Shown here one piece after another: positions 31,540 to 40,732 of a stretch of 64,000 nucleotides of DNA (position 1 is the first letter of the stretch; every line of letters starts with the position of its first letter). A program made the translations under genes and the position numbers. Under the pieces are notes generated by a model, which ran no database searches, had not been told where the DNA came from, and saw only the letters and a program-made list of their open reading frames with translations. Origin of the DNA: Epsilonproteobacteria bacterium tcs-49 (lineage in GTDB: Bacteria > Campylobacterota > Campylobacteria > Campylobacterales > Sulfurovaceae). The stretch is taken from positions 124,001 through 188,000 of the forward strand of contig LLYS01000004.1 of assembly GCA_002049495.1 (NCBI GenBank), read 5' to 3'.

Positions 31540-32497
31540 CTTTTTTCTCCTCACTGTGTACATCTTTGCGTACCACGATCTGTCCCTCCATATTCTCAAT
31601 CTCCTCAAGACCGCTGATAAAAAGATCCTCTTTGGGTTCTAAATGCTTTTTGCCTATCTTGTTGGGATAATCCACGCTTCGCAGAATATGTTTGATGCAC
31701 TCGATGCGCGCTTTTTTCTTATTGTCGGAGCGGATAATGTTCCAGGGTGCCACGTCGGTATGCGAAGAGAGCAGCATCGAGTACTTTGCCGCGGTATACT
31801 CATCCCACAGCTCCTGGGATTTTTCGTCGACGGGGGAGAGTTTGTACTGTTTCAGGGGATCTTCCCGGCGCTTGTCAAAACGTTTTTTCTGCTCCTCTTT
31901 GGAAACGGAGAAGTAAAACTTCAACAGTTTGATCCCCGAATCCACGAGCATACGCTCAAACTGCGGCACGGTACGCAAAAATTCGCTGTGCTGTTTGGGC
32001 GTACAAAACCCCATCACCGGTTCGACGCCCGCGCGGTTGTACCAACTTCTGTCAAACATTACGATCTCTCCCGCGCTGGGCAGGTGTGCTACGTAGCGTT
32101 GAAAATACCACTGGGTCTGCTCCGTATCGGAGGGTTTGCCAAGGGCTACGACCCGCGCGCCCCGGGGGTTGAGGTGTTCGGTAATACGCTTGATCGTCCC
32201 TCCCTTGCCAGCGGCGTCGCGGCCTTCAAAAAGGATAAGGATCTTTTTATCCTCATCTTTAATATGGTTTTGCATCTTCAAAAGTTCGATCTGGAGCTTT
32301 TTAAGCTCCTCCTCATACTTGATCGTGGATTTCTTGATCCAAACGGGCAGTTTCTTCCCCTTTTTTACCCGCTTTTCGTAATCCTCGGTCAGATTGGTAT
32401 CCTTGCGCCGGTCTTCGTGGATATTTTCCTCCACCTGCGCTTTGACATCTTTTATGTGATCAAATTCATCTTCCAGTAGATCCCGTTTTAAACCCAT
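31532..32497 (-). CDS. ppk2: Polyphosphate kinase 2 (single-domain)
   Basis: A 321-residue PPK2-family kinase, which moves phosphate between polyphosphate and nucleotides (usually making GTP or ATP). Walker A is LFEGRDAAGKGGTIKR (about 95-110), the lid region GTTxxxK-like segment is SDTEQTQWYFQRYV, and Walker B is IVMFDRSWYNRAGVE. It has a charged N-terminal extension of about 70 residues. Class (I, II or III) cannot be fixed by eye. It opens a series of overlapping genes leading to the Na/Pi transporter. Confidence 0.93.
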   Translation of the reverse strand: MGLKRDLLEDEFDHIKDVKAQVEENIHEDRRKDTNLTEDYEKRVKKGKKLPVWIKKSTIKYEEELKKLQIELLKMQNHIKDEDKKILILFEGRDAAGKGGTIKRITEHLNPRGARVVALGKPSDTEQTQWYFQRYVAHLPSAGEIVMFDRSWYNRAGVEPVMGFCTPKQHSEFLRTVPQFERMLVDSGIKLLKFYFSVSKEEQKKRFDKRREDPLKQYKLSPVDEKSQELWDEYTAAKYSMLLSSHTDVAPWNIIRSDNKKKARIECIKHILRSVDYPNKIGKKHLEPKEDLFISGLEEIENMEGQIVVRKDVHSEEKKDD

Positions 32498-32551
32498 TGT
32501 ATACCGCCTTATAATAATCTCTTATAGCAATAATAACAAAATTTCCGGGTT

Positions 32552-34567
32552 TTATAAAGCCATCTCCGCCAAAGAGCGGTACTCCCTGATGATCTCAAGC
32601 TGCCGTTTGGAGATAAAGGAGCGCAGATCCTGCATCGCCGCGCGGTTGTTTGCCAGGGCGATAATGAGTTTGTAACTGTTTTGTACCCGTTTGACTTTTT
32701 GGACTACGCCCACCAATTCCACGGGTTTGCCGCTCTCCTCCTCGGTCGCTATCTCAAAGGCGACTTTGACCTTTTTAAGCCGTTTGAGCGAACGCAGCTG
32801 CTCCACGTAGATCGAGAGCATATTTTCCGAGAGGGAGCTGAGTATCCCCACCGTATAGGTATTTTGCGACATCAGCACCGCATCGATGGGTTTTGCCGGC
32901 TTCACCCGTACCTTTTTGCGCTCGACGGGGCTGTGTTCCACATAGTGGAACCTCTCCAGCGTCACGGTCTTTTCAAAGCGGTTGGTCTCTTTAAGCGACG
33001 CCTGCACGTGTCTGCCAAAAAGGGTTGATTTGATGTAGATTTCTCCGGTGAGGATGTTTTGTTCCTTGTGGGCCAGCTTAAAAACGTACCCCCTGCCCTT
33101 GGCGTAAAGAGGGGTCGCTTGAATATGTACCAAAATATCCTCATAGAGCGAAACCAGCGTTATGACTTGCGTTTTATCCGCTTTTGTCAACGCTTCTACG
33201 ATTTGGATATTTTCCTTTTCATACTCCTTTTGCTGCGCATACAGGTAGCGATCGTCTTTGATCGTGTTGCCGCCCTCATCCTCCAGCGCATCGAGGAGTT
33301 TGTAGGTCCTGTCGTTAAGCGCTTCCCTTTCATCGTCGCCTCGGATAGCAAGCAAAGCAAAGCTCAGAGTCAACTCCCTGGAGGTTTGAAACGATAAGTG
33401 CGCGTAGCGCTCCTGCAGTTTGCGGCACAGGGTGTACGCATCGTCAAAATCGATCCGTTCCAGCAGCAGGGCAAACTTTCCCTCGCCTATGCGCGCCAAA
33501 AAGTCCATCCCCCGCGTCGAATCGTTTAAAAAGCGCGCCGTTTCCAAAACCGCCTGCTCTTTAGCGCTTTCACGCTGTAGCTGCGGATGCTGAAAAAAAC
33601 CGTCGAGGTGGATGATTACCATCATACTCTTTTCACGCTCCTGGGGCGGCTTTTGCAGATGCTGCTGCAAAACCTGCTCGAATTTCACCTTGTTATACAG
33701 TGAGCTCAGCGGATCCGTGTACGCCTGCTGGCGCAGCTGCTTTACCTCGGATTCATATCGGCTGATTTCGATGAGGGAAACGATAAACTCCTCGCTTTGA
33801 GGGATCTCGCCCACCTTCAACATAAAAACCGCGTCGCTGAGCTGGAGCTTGACCTTGACGATGGAGCCGCGCCTGGCATAAAGCAGCGCCTGGGCAAACT
33901 CCCCGTAATTGAAAGCCCGACTGTCCACATAGATCGCGTCGATGAAGGAAAAGTTGTCGTATAAACGGTTCAATTCGCCCACTTCACTCAAGCCAAAGAG
34001 ACGAAGGAAGTTTTTATTTGCCATGGTAACGGTGTTGTGGTTGATCAGAAGAATATAAGCGTTTTGGAAATCGAGGATATTTTGCAACTCTTCGCCGTGC
34101 CGGGCGGAAAGCTCTTCAAACTGCTCCCTTTCCCGCTTTTGCAGCCGCATCTGGGAAAACAGTTCAAGTACACCCGAAAAGTTTGCATCGAGAAGCTGGT
34201 ATACCTCCACGACGAGCTGGGTTTGATCTTCGCTGATATCATGTCTGATCGTATTGACAAGTACCGTTTTAAGCCCCAGACAGATCATGAAGACGTCGCG
34301 GGGCTGGATCTCCTTTTGCACCATCAGCTTGACAAATTCCCGCATGGCCGGACAATCGCCCAGGGTTTTATCCCCTTTGATCACCCCCAGAAAGTATTCG
34401 TAAATTTTGACCCCGAAACGCTCTTTGAACTGCAGCTGGCTCACCTCCAGTTTATGCAGGTGTTTTTCCACCGAACCCAGCTGTACCCACCTGCTGATCA
34501 CATCCTCTTTTTTTGACTCCAGGTAATCGTAATGCTGTTGCAGACGGCGCAGCTTCATTTTCATCAC
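32552..34567 (-). CDS. Degenerate GGDEF protein with N-terminal sensor and PilZ-like C-terminus
   Basis: A 671-residue cytosolic signalling protein. Residues 1-140 are a helical sensor-like domain of RsbR/globin-like look, 150-270 a PAS-like domain, and 280-440 a GGDEF-type fold (LTDPL-type start AYTDPLSSLYNKVKFEQVL). The active-site loop reads GEGKF (361-365) instead of GGDEF, so cyclase activity is very unlikely. Residues about 545-660 look like PilZ: ERKKVRVKP holds RxxxR (R550, R554), though the second motif is poor. It probably reads c-di-GMP rather than makes it. Confidence 0.75.
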   Translation of the reverse strand: MMKMKLRRLQQHYDYLESKKEDVISRWVQLGSVEKHLHKLEVSQLQFKERFGVKIYEYFLGVIKGDKTLGDCPAMREFVKLMVQKEIQPRDVFMICLGLKTVLVNTIRHDISEDQTQLVVEVYQLLDANFSGVLELFSQMRLQKREREQFEELSARHGEELQNILDFQNAYILLINHNTVTMANKNFLRLFGLSEVGELNRLYDNFSFIDAIYVDSRAFNYGEFAQALLYARRGSIVKVKLQLSDAVFMLKVGEIPQSEEFIVSLIEISRYESEVKQLRQQAYTDPLSSLYNKVKFEQVLQQHLQKPPQEREKSMMVIIHLDGFFQHPQLQRESAKEQAVLETARFLNDSTRGMDFLARIGEGKFALLLERIDFDDAYTLCRKLQERYAHLSFQTSRELTLSFALLAIRGDDEREALNDRTYKLLDALEDEGGNTIKDDRYLYAQQKEYEKENIQIVEALTKADKTQVITLVSLYEDILVHIQATPLYAKGRGYVFKLAHKEQNILTGEIYIKSTLFGRHVQASLKETNRFEKTVTLERFHYVEHSPVERKKVRVKPAKPIDAVLMSQNTYTVGILSSLSENMLSIYVEQLRSLKRLKKVKVAFEIATEEESGKPVELVGVVQKVKRVQNSYKLIIALANNRAAMQDLRSFISKRQLEIIREYRSLAEMAL

Positions 34568-34574
34568 GGGCTCC

Positions 34575-36773
34575 TTAAAACTTGATCACGGTCGCTCCTA
34601 CGCCCCCTTGGTTGGGCGCTGCATCTTCACACTTTTTGATGCGCGGATGGGCTTTGCAAAACTCTTTGACCATCTTCGCCAGCGCGCCGCTGCCCACGCC
34701 GTGGTAGACAAACACTTCATCAAAGCTGTGCAGCAGCGCGTTGGAGACAAAGGCGTCGAGCTCCTCTCTGGCCTCTTCGTAGCGCATCCCGTGCAGATCC
34801 AGCTTGACAAACCCGCCCCCCTTTTCTACGCTGACGTTGATATCTTGTTTGGGTTTTGGTTTGCCCACGGGTTTGAGCGCGCTTTTTTTCACCGTCAGCG
34901 TCATGCCGTTGACTTCCAGGGTCGCTTTTTTCCTGTCCAGGCGCAGGATTTGACCTTTTGAATTGTTATATTGTACCCAATCTCCGATTTTAAGCTCCGC
35001 TTCCTCCTGCTTGGGTACCGCCTTTTGCTTGTGGCGTCTGGCTTTTTGCTTTTTGTCGTGGGCTTCGTTGAGCGCACGGTGCTTTTGCTTCTGGTCCTTG
35101 TTCACCGCGCCTTTGAGCAGCTTGGCCGCTTCGCTGTATTCACGCTCCATCTGCGCGATCTTTTGCTCGATTTCGTGCTCCATGGTGCGCTTTTGCTCCT
35201 TGAGTTCGCGCTCTTGCACAGCAAGGTTTTCAAGCTTTCTGTCCACCTTGGCGATCTTTTGGCGCAACTCGCCCTCAAGCAGGGTGGATTTTTCGATCAA
35301 TTCGTTCAAGCGCTGCTTATCTTCGCCAAAGACCTCCTTGGCTTGATCCACCACCTGCTTGGGGATGCCGTAGCGCTGCGCCGTTTCAAAGGCGTAACTT
35401 TTGCCGATGGCGCCTTGCAAAAAGGTGTAGGTGGGGCTTTGGCGCTTCTGGTCATAAAGCGCGGCGACCAGCTCGGTCTGCTCATCACCCGCCATGAGCG
35501 AAGCCAGCCGCTTGTGGTGGGTCGTCACGATCAGGGTGATCTCTTTTTTGACCAGCTCGGCCAAAATCACGCGAAACAGCGACGCCGCTTCGTCGCTGTC
35601 GGTACCCAGTTCGATCTCATCCACGCCCACGATGGCACTGCTTTTTTGGAAAATTTTGCTAAATTCCACCATCCGCCCGGCAAAGGTGGAGATATCGTTT
35701 TTCACGCTTTGGGGATCGTCGATGATCGCTTCGATATTTTTAAAATGCCCGATCTTCGTCTTTTGGGCGTTGCAGTTCATGGGCAGCAGGTATTTTGACA
35801 AAAATACCGCCGAAAGGATCGATTTTAACAGCATCGTTTTCCCCCCGGCGTTGACGCCCGTGACGATCATCACCCGTTTATCCAGCGCCACTTCGGTACT
35901 TACGCCCTCTTTGAGCGCGGGGTGGAGAAATTCGCTTAAATGCACCTGCTGCTTTTTTTGCGGCAGTACGAAGTGCAGATCCCTGCTTTTTGCCAACTGC
36001 ATCCGTGCCTGGTAGTGGTCGAAGCGGTCAAAGGCGTTGTTGACAAAACCTAAAAAGCGGCGGTAGCGCGCAAAGATTTGAGAAATCTCTTTACAGTAGC
36101 GGTATTTGATCTCTTCGATCTTGCTGACGATGCCGCTTTCGTTGTCTTTGAGCTTTGCGACGCTTTGGGGGATAACGTAGAAAAACCCGCCGCTGCTTCG
36201 CCCCACGACGGTGGCTTTGAGCACGTTGTTAAACCCGCCCCGCACCAAAATCGTCTCCTCGCGGTTGATATAGTGCACCTGGCGGTCAACGAGGAAGTTT
36301 TGCAGGTTGCTGCTGTTGGTGATGCCGTAGAGCTTTTGCTTGATCTCTTCTTTATTGCGTTTAAGTGCCTGGTGCAGACCAAAAAGCGTTTCGTCCCGTT
36401 CGATATCGAACTCACCCTTTTTATTAAAATAGGCGCTGCACTCCAAAATCTCCTCTTCAAGCGTGATCTCGTCAAGCCATTTGCGCATCACCCCTTCAAA
36501 GGGCAGCTTTTTCAAATAGGCGAAATAATCGATGATTTTGATAAATTCGTAGATATCTTCCAGTGCCAAAACCCCCTGCTTGGTCAAGTGGTTCAGCGGC
36601 GTATCGAGGTTTTTGACCGGTTTTGGCGGGGTGAACTCCACCTCTTCAAGGGCTTTGATATATTTGTAGTGGGTATTGATATCCCCCTGGAGGATAAACT
36701 CCTTCTCTCTGGCAAGCAGCGAGGAAAATTCGTTCAGATACTCGCCAAGATCTAACTTATTGGCGATGGTCAT
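34575..36773 (-). CDS. mutS2: Endonuclease MutS2 / ribosome-rescue ATPase
   Basis: A 732-residue MutS2: lever/clamp region, ABC ATPase with Walker A VTGVNAGGKTMLLKS (about 310-324) and Walker B in AIVGVDEIELGTDSDEA, a long coiled coil (about 500-600), and a C-terminal Smr domain (KLDLHGMRYEEA, then YHGVGSGALAKMV). MutS2 limits recombination and, in other bacteria, splits collided ribosomes. The start at 36773 overlaps the previous stop (ATGA); a frame-internal ATG four codons earlier is less likely. Confidence 0.95.
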   Translation of the reverse strand: MTIANKLDLGEYLNEFSSLLAREKEFILQGDINTHYKYIKALEEVEFTPPKPVKNLDTPLNHLTKQGVLALEDIYEFIKIIDYFAYLKKLPFEGVMRKWLDEITLEEEILECSAYFNKKGEFDIERDETLFGLHQALKRNKEEIKQKLYGITNSSNLQNFLVDRQVHYINREETILVRGGFNNVLKATVVGRSSGGFFYVIPQSVAKLKDNESGIVSKIEEIKYRYCKEISQIFARYRRFLGFVNNAFDRFDHYQARMQLAKSRDLHFVLPQKKQQVHLSEFLHPALKEGVSTEVALDKRVMIVTGVNAGGKTMLLKSILSAVFLSKYLLPMNCNAQKTKIGHFKNIEAIIDDPQSVKNDISTFAGRMVEFSKIFQKSSAIVGVDEIELGTDSDEAASLFRVILAELVKKEITLIVTTHHKRLASLMAGDEQTELVAALYDQKRQSPTYTFLQGAIGKSYAFETAQRYGIPKQVVDQAKEVFGEDKQRLNELIEKSTLLEGELRQKIAKVDRKLENLAVQERELKEQKRTMEHEIEQKIAQMEREYSEAAKLLKGAVNKDQKQKHRALNEAHDKKQKARRHKQKAVPKQEEAELKIGDWVQYNNSKGQILRLDRKKATLEVNGMTLTVKKSALKPVGKPKPKQDINVSVEKGGGFVKLDLHGMRYEEAREELDAFVSNALLHSFDEVFVYHGVGSGALAKMVKEFCKAHPRIKKCEDAAPNQGGVGATVIKF

Positions 36774-37096
36774 TGCTGCTTGCACCCTTTAAGGGGGATG
36801 ATTTTCCCCTTGTATCTACCCTTGCCCAGAAAGCTTTGGGTAGCGTATTCATATTTGAAATTTTCTTGATTGACCGTGATGTCGCCACATTGCAGGCTTT
36901 GGTTGTGCTCATACGCATAGATCATTTGCGAAAGGCGCTGCTCGTGGGAACCTTTGAAGGTTTCATACGCAACCGCCAGCAAAATAAAAACGATGATCGA
37001 ACCGCCGATCACCTTTTTTTGGTGCTCGCCTTTGATAAGCGCGATAGCGATAATGACAAACAGCAGCAAGGCGACGACGGTGATAACAAGTTTCAC
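36770..37096 (-). CDS. Small membrane-anchored hypothetical protein
   Basis: A 108-residue protein with two N-terminal hydrophobic segments (about 2-19 and 28-45) and a C-terminal soluble part containing QSLQCGDITVNQENFKYEYATQ and a final Cys. No family recognised. It is coupled at both ends by ATGA overlaps: its ATG with the murC stop and its stop with the mutS2 start. The soluble part may be periplasmic. Function unknown. Confidence 0.75.
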   Translation of the reverse strand: MKLVITVVALLLFVIIAIALIKGEHQKKVIGGSIIVFILLAVAYETFKGSHEQRLSQMIYAYEHNQSLQCGDITVNQENFKYEYATQSFLGKGRYKGKIIPLKGCKQQ

Positions 37097-38385
37097 GCCT
37101 GCCCCCTAAGCTGGTACGTGATATCGCCCGCGCCAAGTCCCAGCAAGACGCCTTCATCGATGCTTTTAAGCTCTTTGCCGTTTTTAAAGATGCGGTTTTC
37201 AAAGATGGAATCGGCCATGGTCAGGTTATAGCGGCCAAACTCCTTTTCAAAATCGATCGTTTTCTCCTCTTCACCCGCGGCCCACACCGGCAGGACAATC
37301 AACTCGTCACACCCTTCAAAGCAGGCTTTAAACCCCTCCAGATTATCCAGCGTACGGCTGTACTTGTGCGGCTGCCACAGCGCCGTGATCTTTTGTTTGC
37401 CGCTGAGTTTGGCGTATTCCAGAGCCGATTGCATGGTGGCTTTGATCTCCGTGGGATGGTGGGCGTAATCGTCGATGACGCAGAGGTTTTTGCCGTTTTT
37501 GATGATATCAAAGCGTTTTTTTATTCCGGTGTAGTTTTTGATATTGCGGCGGATCGTTTCCATATCCATCTCATACGACGCCGCCAAAATCGCCAGCGAA
37601 GCATCCACGGCGATATGCTCGCCAAAGCCGTACACTTCAAACTCGCCGCACCCTTTAAGGCTAAAGCGCGTATAGGGCAACCCACTTTTCAAGGTGTATT
37701 CGATGTTGGAGATGTCGCTGCGGCTGAGCCACTTGGCATCCACGTCCAACCTGGCTAAAAAGGGGTCTTCTCTGTAAAGCACCCGCACCTTTGCCTGATT
37801 GATAAAATCGCTGTAGGCTTGGTAAAACGCCTGCTCGTCGTAGCGGTAATACTCCATATGCTCGGGCTCGGCATTGGTCACCACCGCGCAGTAGGGGTTG
37901 GAATTCAGAAAACTCGCGTCGCTCTCGTCGGCTTCAAAAACCACCGTATCTTTGGATTTGATGCGGACGTTGGAGCTAAAATCCTTGCTGATCGCCCCGA
38001 TGATGGCACTGCTGGTAGCCATGATGGAGGAGAGGATCGCCGAGGTGGTGCTTTTGCCGTGCGCTCCTGCGACGGAGAAAACCTTTTTGTCTTTGAGGAT
38101 AAAGCGCAGCGCCTCCTTTCGGGAGATGGAGCGGATACCCGCTTCCCTGGCGCGGCGCAGTTCGATATTGTTGGGTTTGATCGCGGCGGAGTGGATCACC
38201 AACTCCTGATCGGCGATCGCTTCACGGTTGTGGGGGATGGTCAGTTTCGCTCCGGCTTGGATCAGTTCGTCGGTGATGGGCGTAGCGCGCATATCCGATC
38301 CGCTGATGCTGTAACCGTCGTTTTGCAAAAACTTCGCCAGTCCCGAAAGTCCGATGCCCCCGATCCCGATAAAATGTACTCTCAA
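37093..38385 (-). CDS. murC: UDP-N-acetylmuramate-L-alanine ligase
   Basis: A 430-residue Mur ligase adding L-Ala to UDP-MurNAc. N-terminal UDP-binding loop FIGIGGIGLSGLAKFL, ATP loop VAGAHGKSTTSAIL (about 103-116), EADESDASF and DDYAHHPTEI follow in order. It starts at TTG 1 base past the stop of the upstream gene. It lies away from the other mur genes, as is common in this phylum. Confidence 0.97.
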   Translation of the reverse strand: MRVHFIGIGGIGLSGLAKFLQNDGYSISGSDMRATPITDELIQAGAKLTIPHNREAIADQELVIHSAAIKPNNIELRRAREAGIRSISRKEALRFILKDKKVFSVAGAHGKSTTSAILSSIMATSSAIIGAISKDFSSNVRIKSKDTVVFEADESDASFLNSNPYCAVVTNAEPEHMEYYRYDEQAFYQAYSDFINQAKVRVLYREDPFLARLDVDAKWLSRSDISNIEYTLKSGLPYTRFSLKGCGEFEVYGFGEHIAVDASLAILAASYEMDMETIRRNIKNYTGIKKRFDIIKNGKNLCVIDDYAHHPTEIKATMQSALEYAKLSGKQKITALWQPHKYSRTLDNLEGFKACFEGCDELIVLPVWAAGEEEKTIDFEKEFGRYNLTMADSIFENRIFKNGKELKSIDEGVLLGLGAGDITYQLRGQA

Positions 38386-38386
38386 G

Positions 38387-38974
38387 CTACGCCTTTAAAC
38401 TCTCAAGTTCCGCCAGCGCGTCTTCAAGCAGCGGGCGGTGTTCGTTGATAAACTCATCCATATCCACGCGAAAATCCTGCACGAAATAGGCGTATCTGGA
38501 TTCCTGGTCGATATTTTGCATATCCACATACTCCTCAAAAAAGGTATCAAAATCGATCTCCTTTGCCGAAGCGATAATATGCACGTAAAGGGGTTTTTTC
38601 AGCGGTTCGAAATCAAATACGTGGTGCAGGATCAAAAAGATCTCTTTTGCGCCTTTGAAATCGCCCGAACTGTATTTTTCGATGCCGTGTTCATAGATGG
38701 CACGGAGTTTGGAAAGCTCCTCGTCGTCCTCGTAGTCAAACTTGCCGTTATCGGTCAACCTCTGCGCCAGCGCGTCAAAGGAGGTTTGCAAAATCTCGCT
38801 GAAAAGTTCGTCGATCTTTTCATTCTCCTCATCCAAAAGCAGGCTTGCGTCAAGAACCTGGTACATCTTGGCTACGCTTTGCGTCTCTTTGGCTTCGAGG
38901 GCTAACCGCTCAAGGTTCTTTCGAAACTCCTCATTGTGCTTCAACTCTTCTATATTGGCTTGTTCTTCTTGCAT
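38387..38974 (-). CDS. Acidic hypothetical protein upstream of murC
   Basis: A 195-residue, very acidic, helical protein (many Glu/Asp, few Lys) without a recognised domain; a TPR-like helix pair around IYEHGIEKYSSGDFKGAKEIFLIL is possible (about 93-116). No signal peptide or membrane segment. One base separates it from murC, so they are co-transcribed. Similar acidic proteins before murC are, from memory, common in Campylobacterota. Function unknown. Confidence 0.75.
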   Translation of the reverse strand: MQEEQANIEELKHNEEFRKNLERLALEAKETQSVAKMYQVLDASLLLDEENEKIDELFSEILQTSFDALAQRLTDNGKFDYEDDEELSKLRAIYEHGIEKYSSGDFKGAKEIFLILHHVFDFEPLKKPLYVHIIASAKEIDFDTFFEEYVDMQNIDQESRYAYFVQDFRVDMDEFINEHRPLLEDALAELESLKA

Positions 38975-39059
38975 CTATCCTCTTTGTTGTAATATTTCAC
39001 GAAACTTCTCCTTTGGCAGAAAAGTTCGTTTCATCTTCCCTCTCAAGGCGGGGATCTCC

Positions 39060-39332
39060 CTACGCCTTGATATTTAACAGGGTGCCAAGCATGTTATCCT
39101 GGCTGTGAATCGCCTTGGCCTGTGCGTCAAATCCCGCCGTAATGGGGATCTGTTCAGGCATCTCCTTTGAGAGATTTGTGGGCATTTTCGTGTCACTTAC
39201 GCTGACTTTGAGTTCATTTCCTATATTGGCGTCTTTTGCCGTATAATCCTGCGTATTGACATTTGCCACATTGTTAGCGTTGTTATTCATCAACGTCTGG
39301 TGCGACATCATGGAAGCTGCATTAATTTGCAT
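39060..39332 (-). CDS. Miniature flagellar rod/hook-family protein
   Basis: A 90-residue protein that contains both ends of the rod/hook family with almost nothing between. The N-terminal LMNNNANNVANVNTQDYTAK is the classic Flg_bb_rod motif, and the C-terminal FDAQAKAIHSQDNMLGTLLNIKA matches the Flg_bbr_C helix. The ATG at 39332 follows AAAGGAGTGAAC; an upstream ATG lacks a site. FlgB, FlgC and FlgG are 130-260 residues, so this is not one of them. It stands apart from flagellar operons. It could be an export-related or capping element. Confidence 0.75.
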   Translation of the reverse strand: MQINAASMMSHQTLMNNNANNVANVNTQDYTAKDANIGNELKVSVSDTKMPTNLSKEMPEQIPITAGFDAQAKAIHSQDNMLGTLLNIKA

Positions 39333-39411
39333 GTTCACTCCTTTTGGCATAACGCCTACACATTTTGGAAGTAAGCATAAACCCTTCCAAGTTTGGTTTT
39401 CTCGATTTTTA

Positions 39412-39434
39412 TAGAGGTTTTTTCTCCTCTATCA
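39412..39434. repeat. Stem-loop between flagellar-type gene and dapC
   Basis: ATAGAGG...CCTCTAT, a 7-bp inverted repeat around a T-rich loop. On the minus strand it lies downstream of dapC. It lacks a terminal U-run, so termination is only possible, not shown. Confidence 0.35.
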
Positions 39435-39445
39435 ACTATATCGGC

Positions 39446-40552
39446 CTAATTCTCCAAAGCTTTTGCGATTCTTCGCAAAGCTTCTTTCGTATCTTCGGGA
39501 CTGAGCACCAGCGCGATGCGGATATAGCCCTGTCCGGCACCTTCTCGCCCGAGAAAGCTTCCCGGAATGACTTTCAAATTATACTCTTTATAAAGCTTTT
39601 TTGCAAACGCCAGTTCATCTCCCACTTGCAGCCAGACATAAAAGGTCGCTTCGGGGGTGTCCACATCCAAAACCTCTTTGGCGATGGCAAAGTTTTGCCG
39701 GTACGCTTCGCGAAAGACTTGTACGTGGGCCTCATCGTTCCACGCTGCGATCGCGGCGCGCTGCAGGGGCTGCGGGGAAGCCGCGCCCACGTAGGTGCGG
39801 TAGCGCATATAGCCTTCGAGCAATTTCGCGTCCCCGGCGATAAATCCGCTGCGCAGTCCCGGCGCGCTGGAGCGCTTGGAGACGGAGTTGATCACCAAAA
39901 TGTTTTCATAACCGCCGTTGCCCACGTTGCGCGCGGCTTGCAGCAGTGAAGGTGGGGGCGTATCGGTGTAGATTTCACTGTAGCACTCGTCATTAAGCAG
40001 TACGAAATCATACTCCGTGGCGTAACGGGCCCACTTTTCCAACTCGGCCATACCAAGCGTCACCGCCGTGGGGTTGTTGGGGTAGTTGATGATGACAAGA
40101 TCCACCGCTTTCATCTGCTCGGGGCTGAGGTAGTCGCCGATGCCGATATACACGCTTTTTGCCCGGCTGGCGATCGCCGCGCCCTCGTAAATCTGATAAA
40201 AAGGGTTGGTAAAAGCCATGACCGGGTCTTTTTTGTCAAAAAGCAGATACTGCGGGAAGTTAAACAGCACCTCTCTGGTACCGAAAGTGGGGATGATCTG
40301 CGCCTCATCCAAAGCGATACCGAAGCGCTTTTGCACGAAATTTTGCTGCGCGGCTTTGAGTTCGGGCAAGCCTCCCGTTTTGGGGTATTTTTTAAGCTCA
40401 TCCGTACTGTTTTTAAGTGCCGCCTGGATAAACTCCGGCGTTTCAAACTGCGGCTCGCCGATGGTAAGCGTCAGCGGTGCGTACTCGCCGTTTGGCGTAA
40501 TGTCCGCTAAGAGGTTTTGCAATTTTTCGAAAGGATAGGTTTCAAACTGCAT
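39446..40552 (-). CDS. dapC: PLP-dependent aminotransferase, probable N-succinyl-LL-DAP aminotransferase
   Basis: A 368-residue fold-type I aminotransferase. PLP-Lys in INSVSKRSSAPGLRSGFIAGD, the NYPNNPTA motif, and YLLFDKKDPVMAFTNPFYQ region. It resembles the DapC/ArgD-unrelated aminotransferase used for lysine/DAP synthesis in Campylobacterota, though eye-reading cannot exclude another keto-acid substrate. ATG at 40552 gives the conserved MQFETYPFEKLQNLL start; the longer frame begins in non-coding sequence. Confidence 0.85.
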   Translation of the reverse strand: MQFETYPFEKLQNLLADITPNGEYAPLTLTIGEPQFETPEFIQAALKNSTDELKKYPKTGGLPELKAAQQNFVQKRFGIALDEAQIIPTFGTREVLFNFPQYLLFDKKDPVMAFTNPFYQIYEGAAIASRAKSVYIGIGDYLSPEQMKAVDLVIINYPNNPTAVTLGMAELEKWARYATEYDFVLLNDECYSEIYTDTPPPSLLQAARNVGNGGYENILVINSVSKRSSAPGLRSGFIAGDAKLLEGYMRYRTYVGAASPQPLQRAAIAAWNDEAHVQVFREAYRQNFAIAKEVLDVDTPEATFYVWLQVGDELAFAKKLYKEYNLKVIPGSFLGREGAGQGYIRIALVLSPEDTKEALRRIAKALEN

Positions 40553-40732
40553 AGTCTTCCTTGGTAAAATAGTGGTGAAATTGTACCACAAACAAAAAAC
40601 GCCCTTTCGCGTAGTTACGTATCTTAGCGCAGGAAAAGCAATCCAAACAGGGGCAAAAGCGATTTGCTAGAAGGGGAGAGGTAGCGGCAAAAGCGACTGC
40701 GCAGCCGTACGTGAATTACGATTACGCCGTGA
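40553..40732. other. Intergenic region between dapC and trxC
   Basis: 180 bp with a purine-rich middle (AAAAGCAATCC... GGGGAGAGGTAGCGG). The trxC stop borders its right end. I see no gene, no good promoter consensus and no strong hairpin. It probably carries the dapC promoter. Confidence 0.4.
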
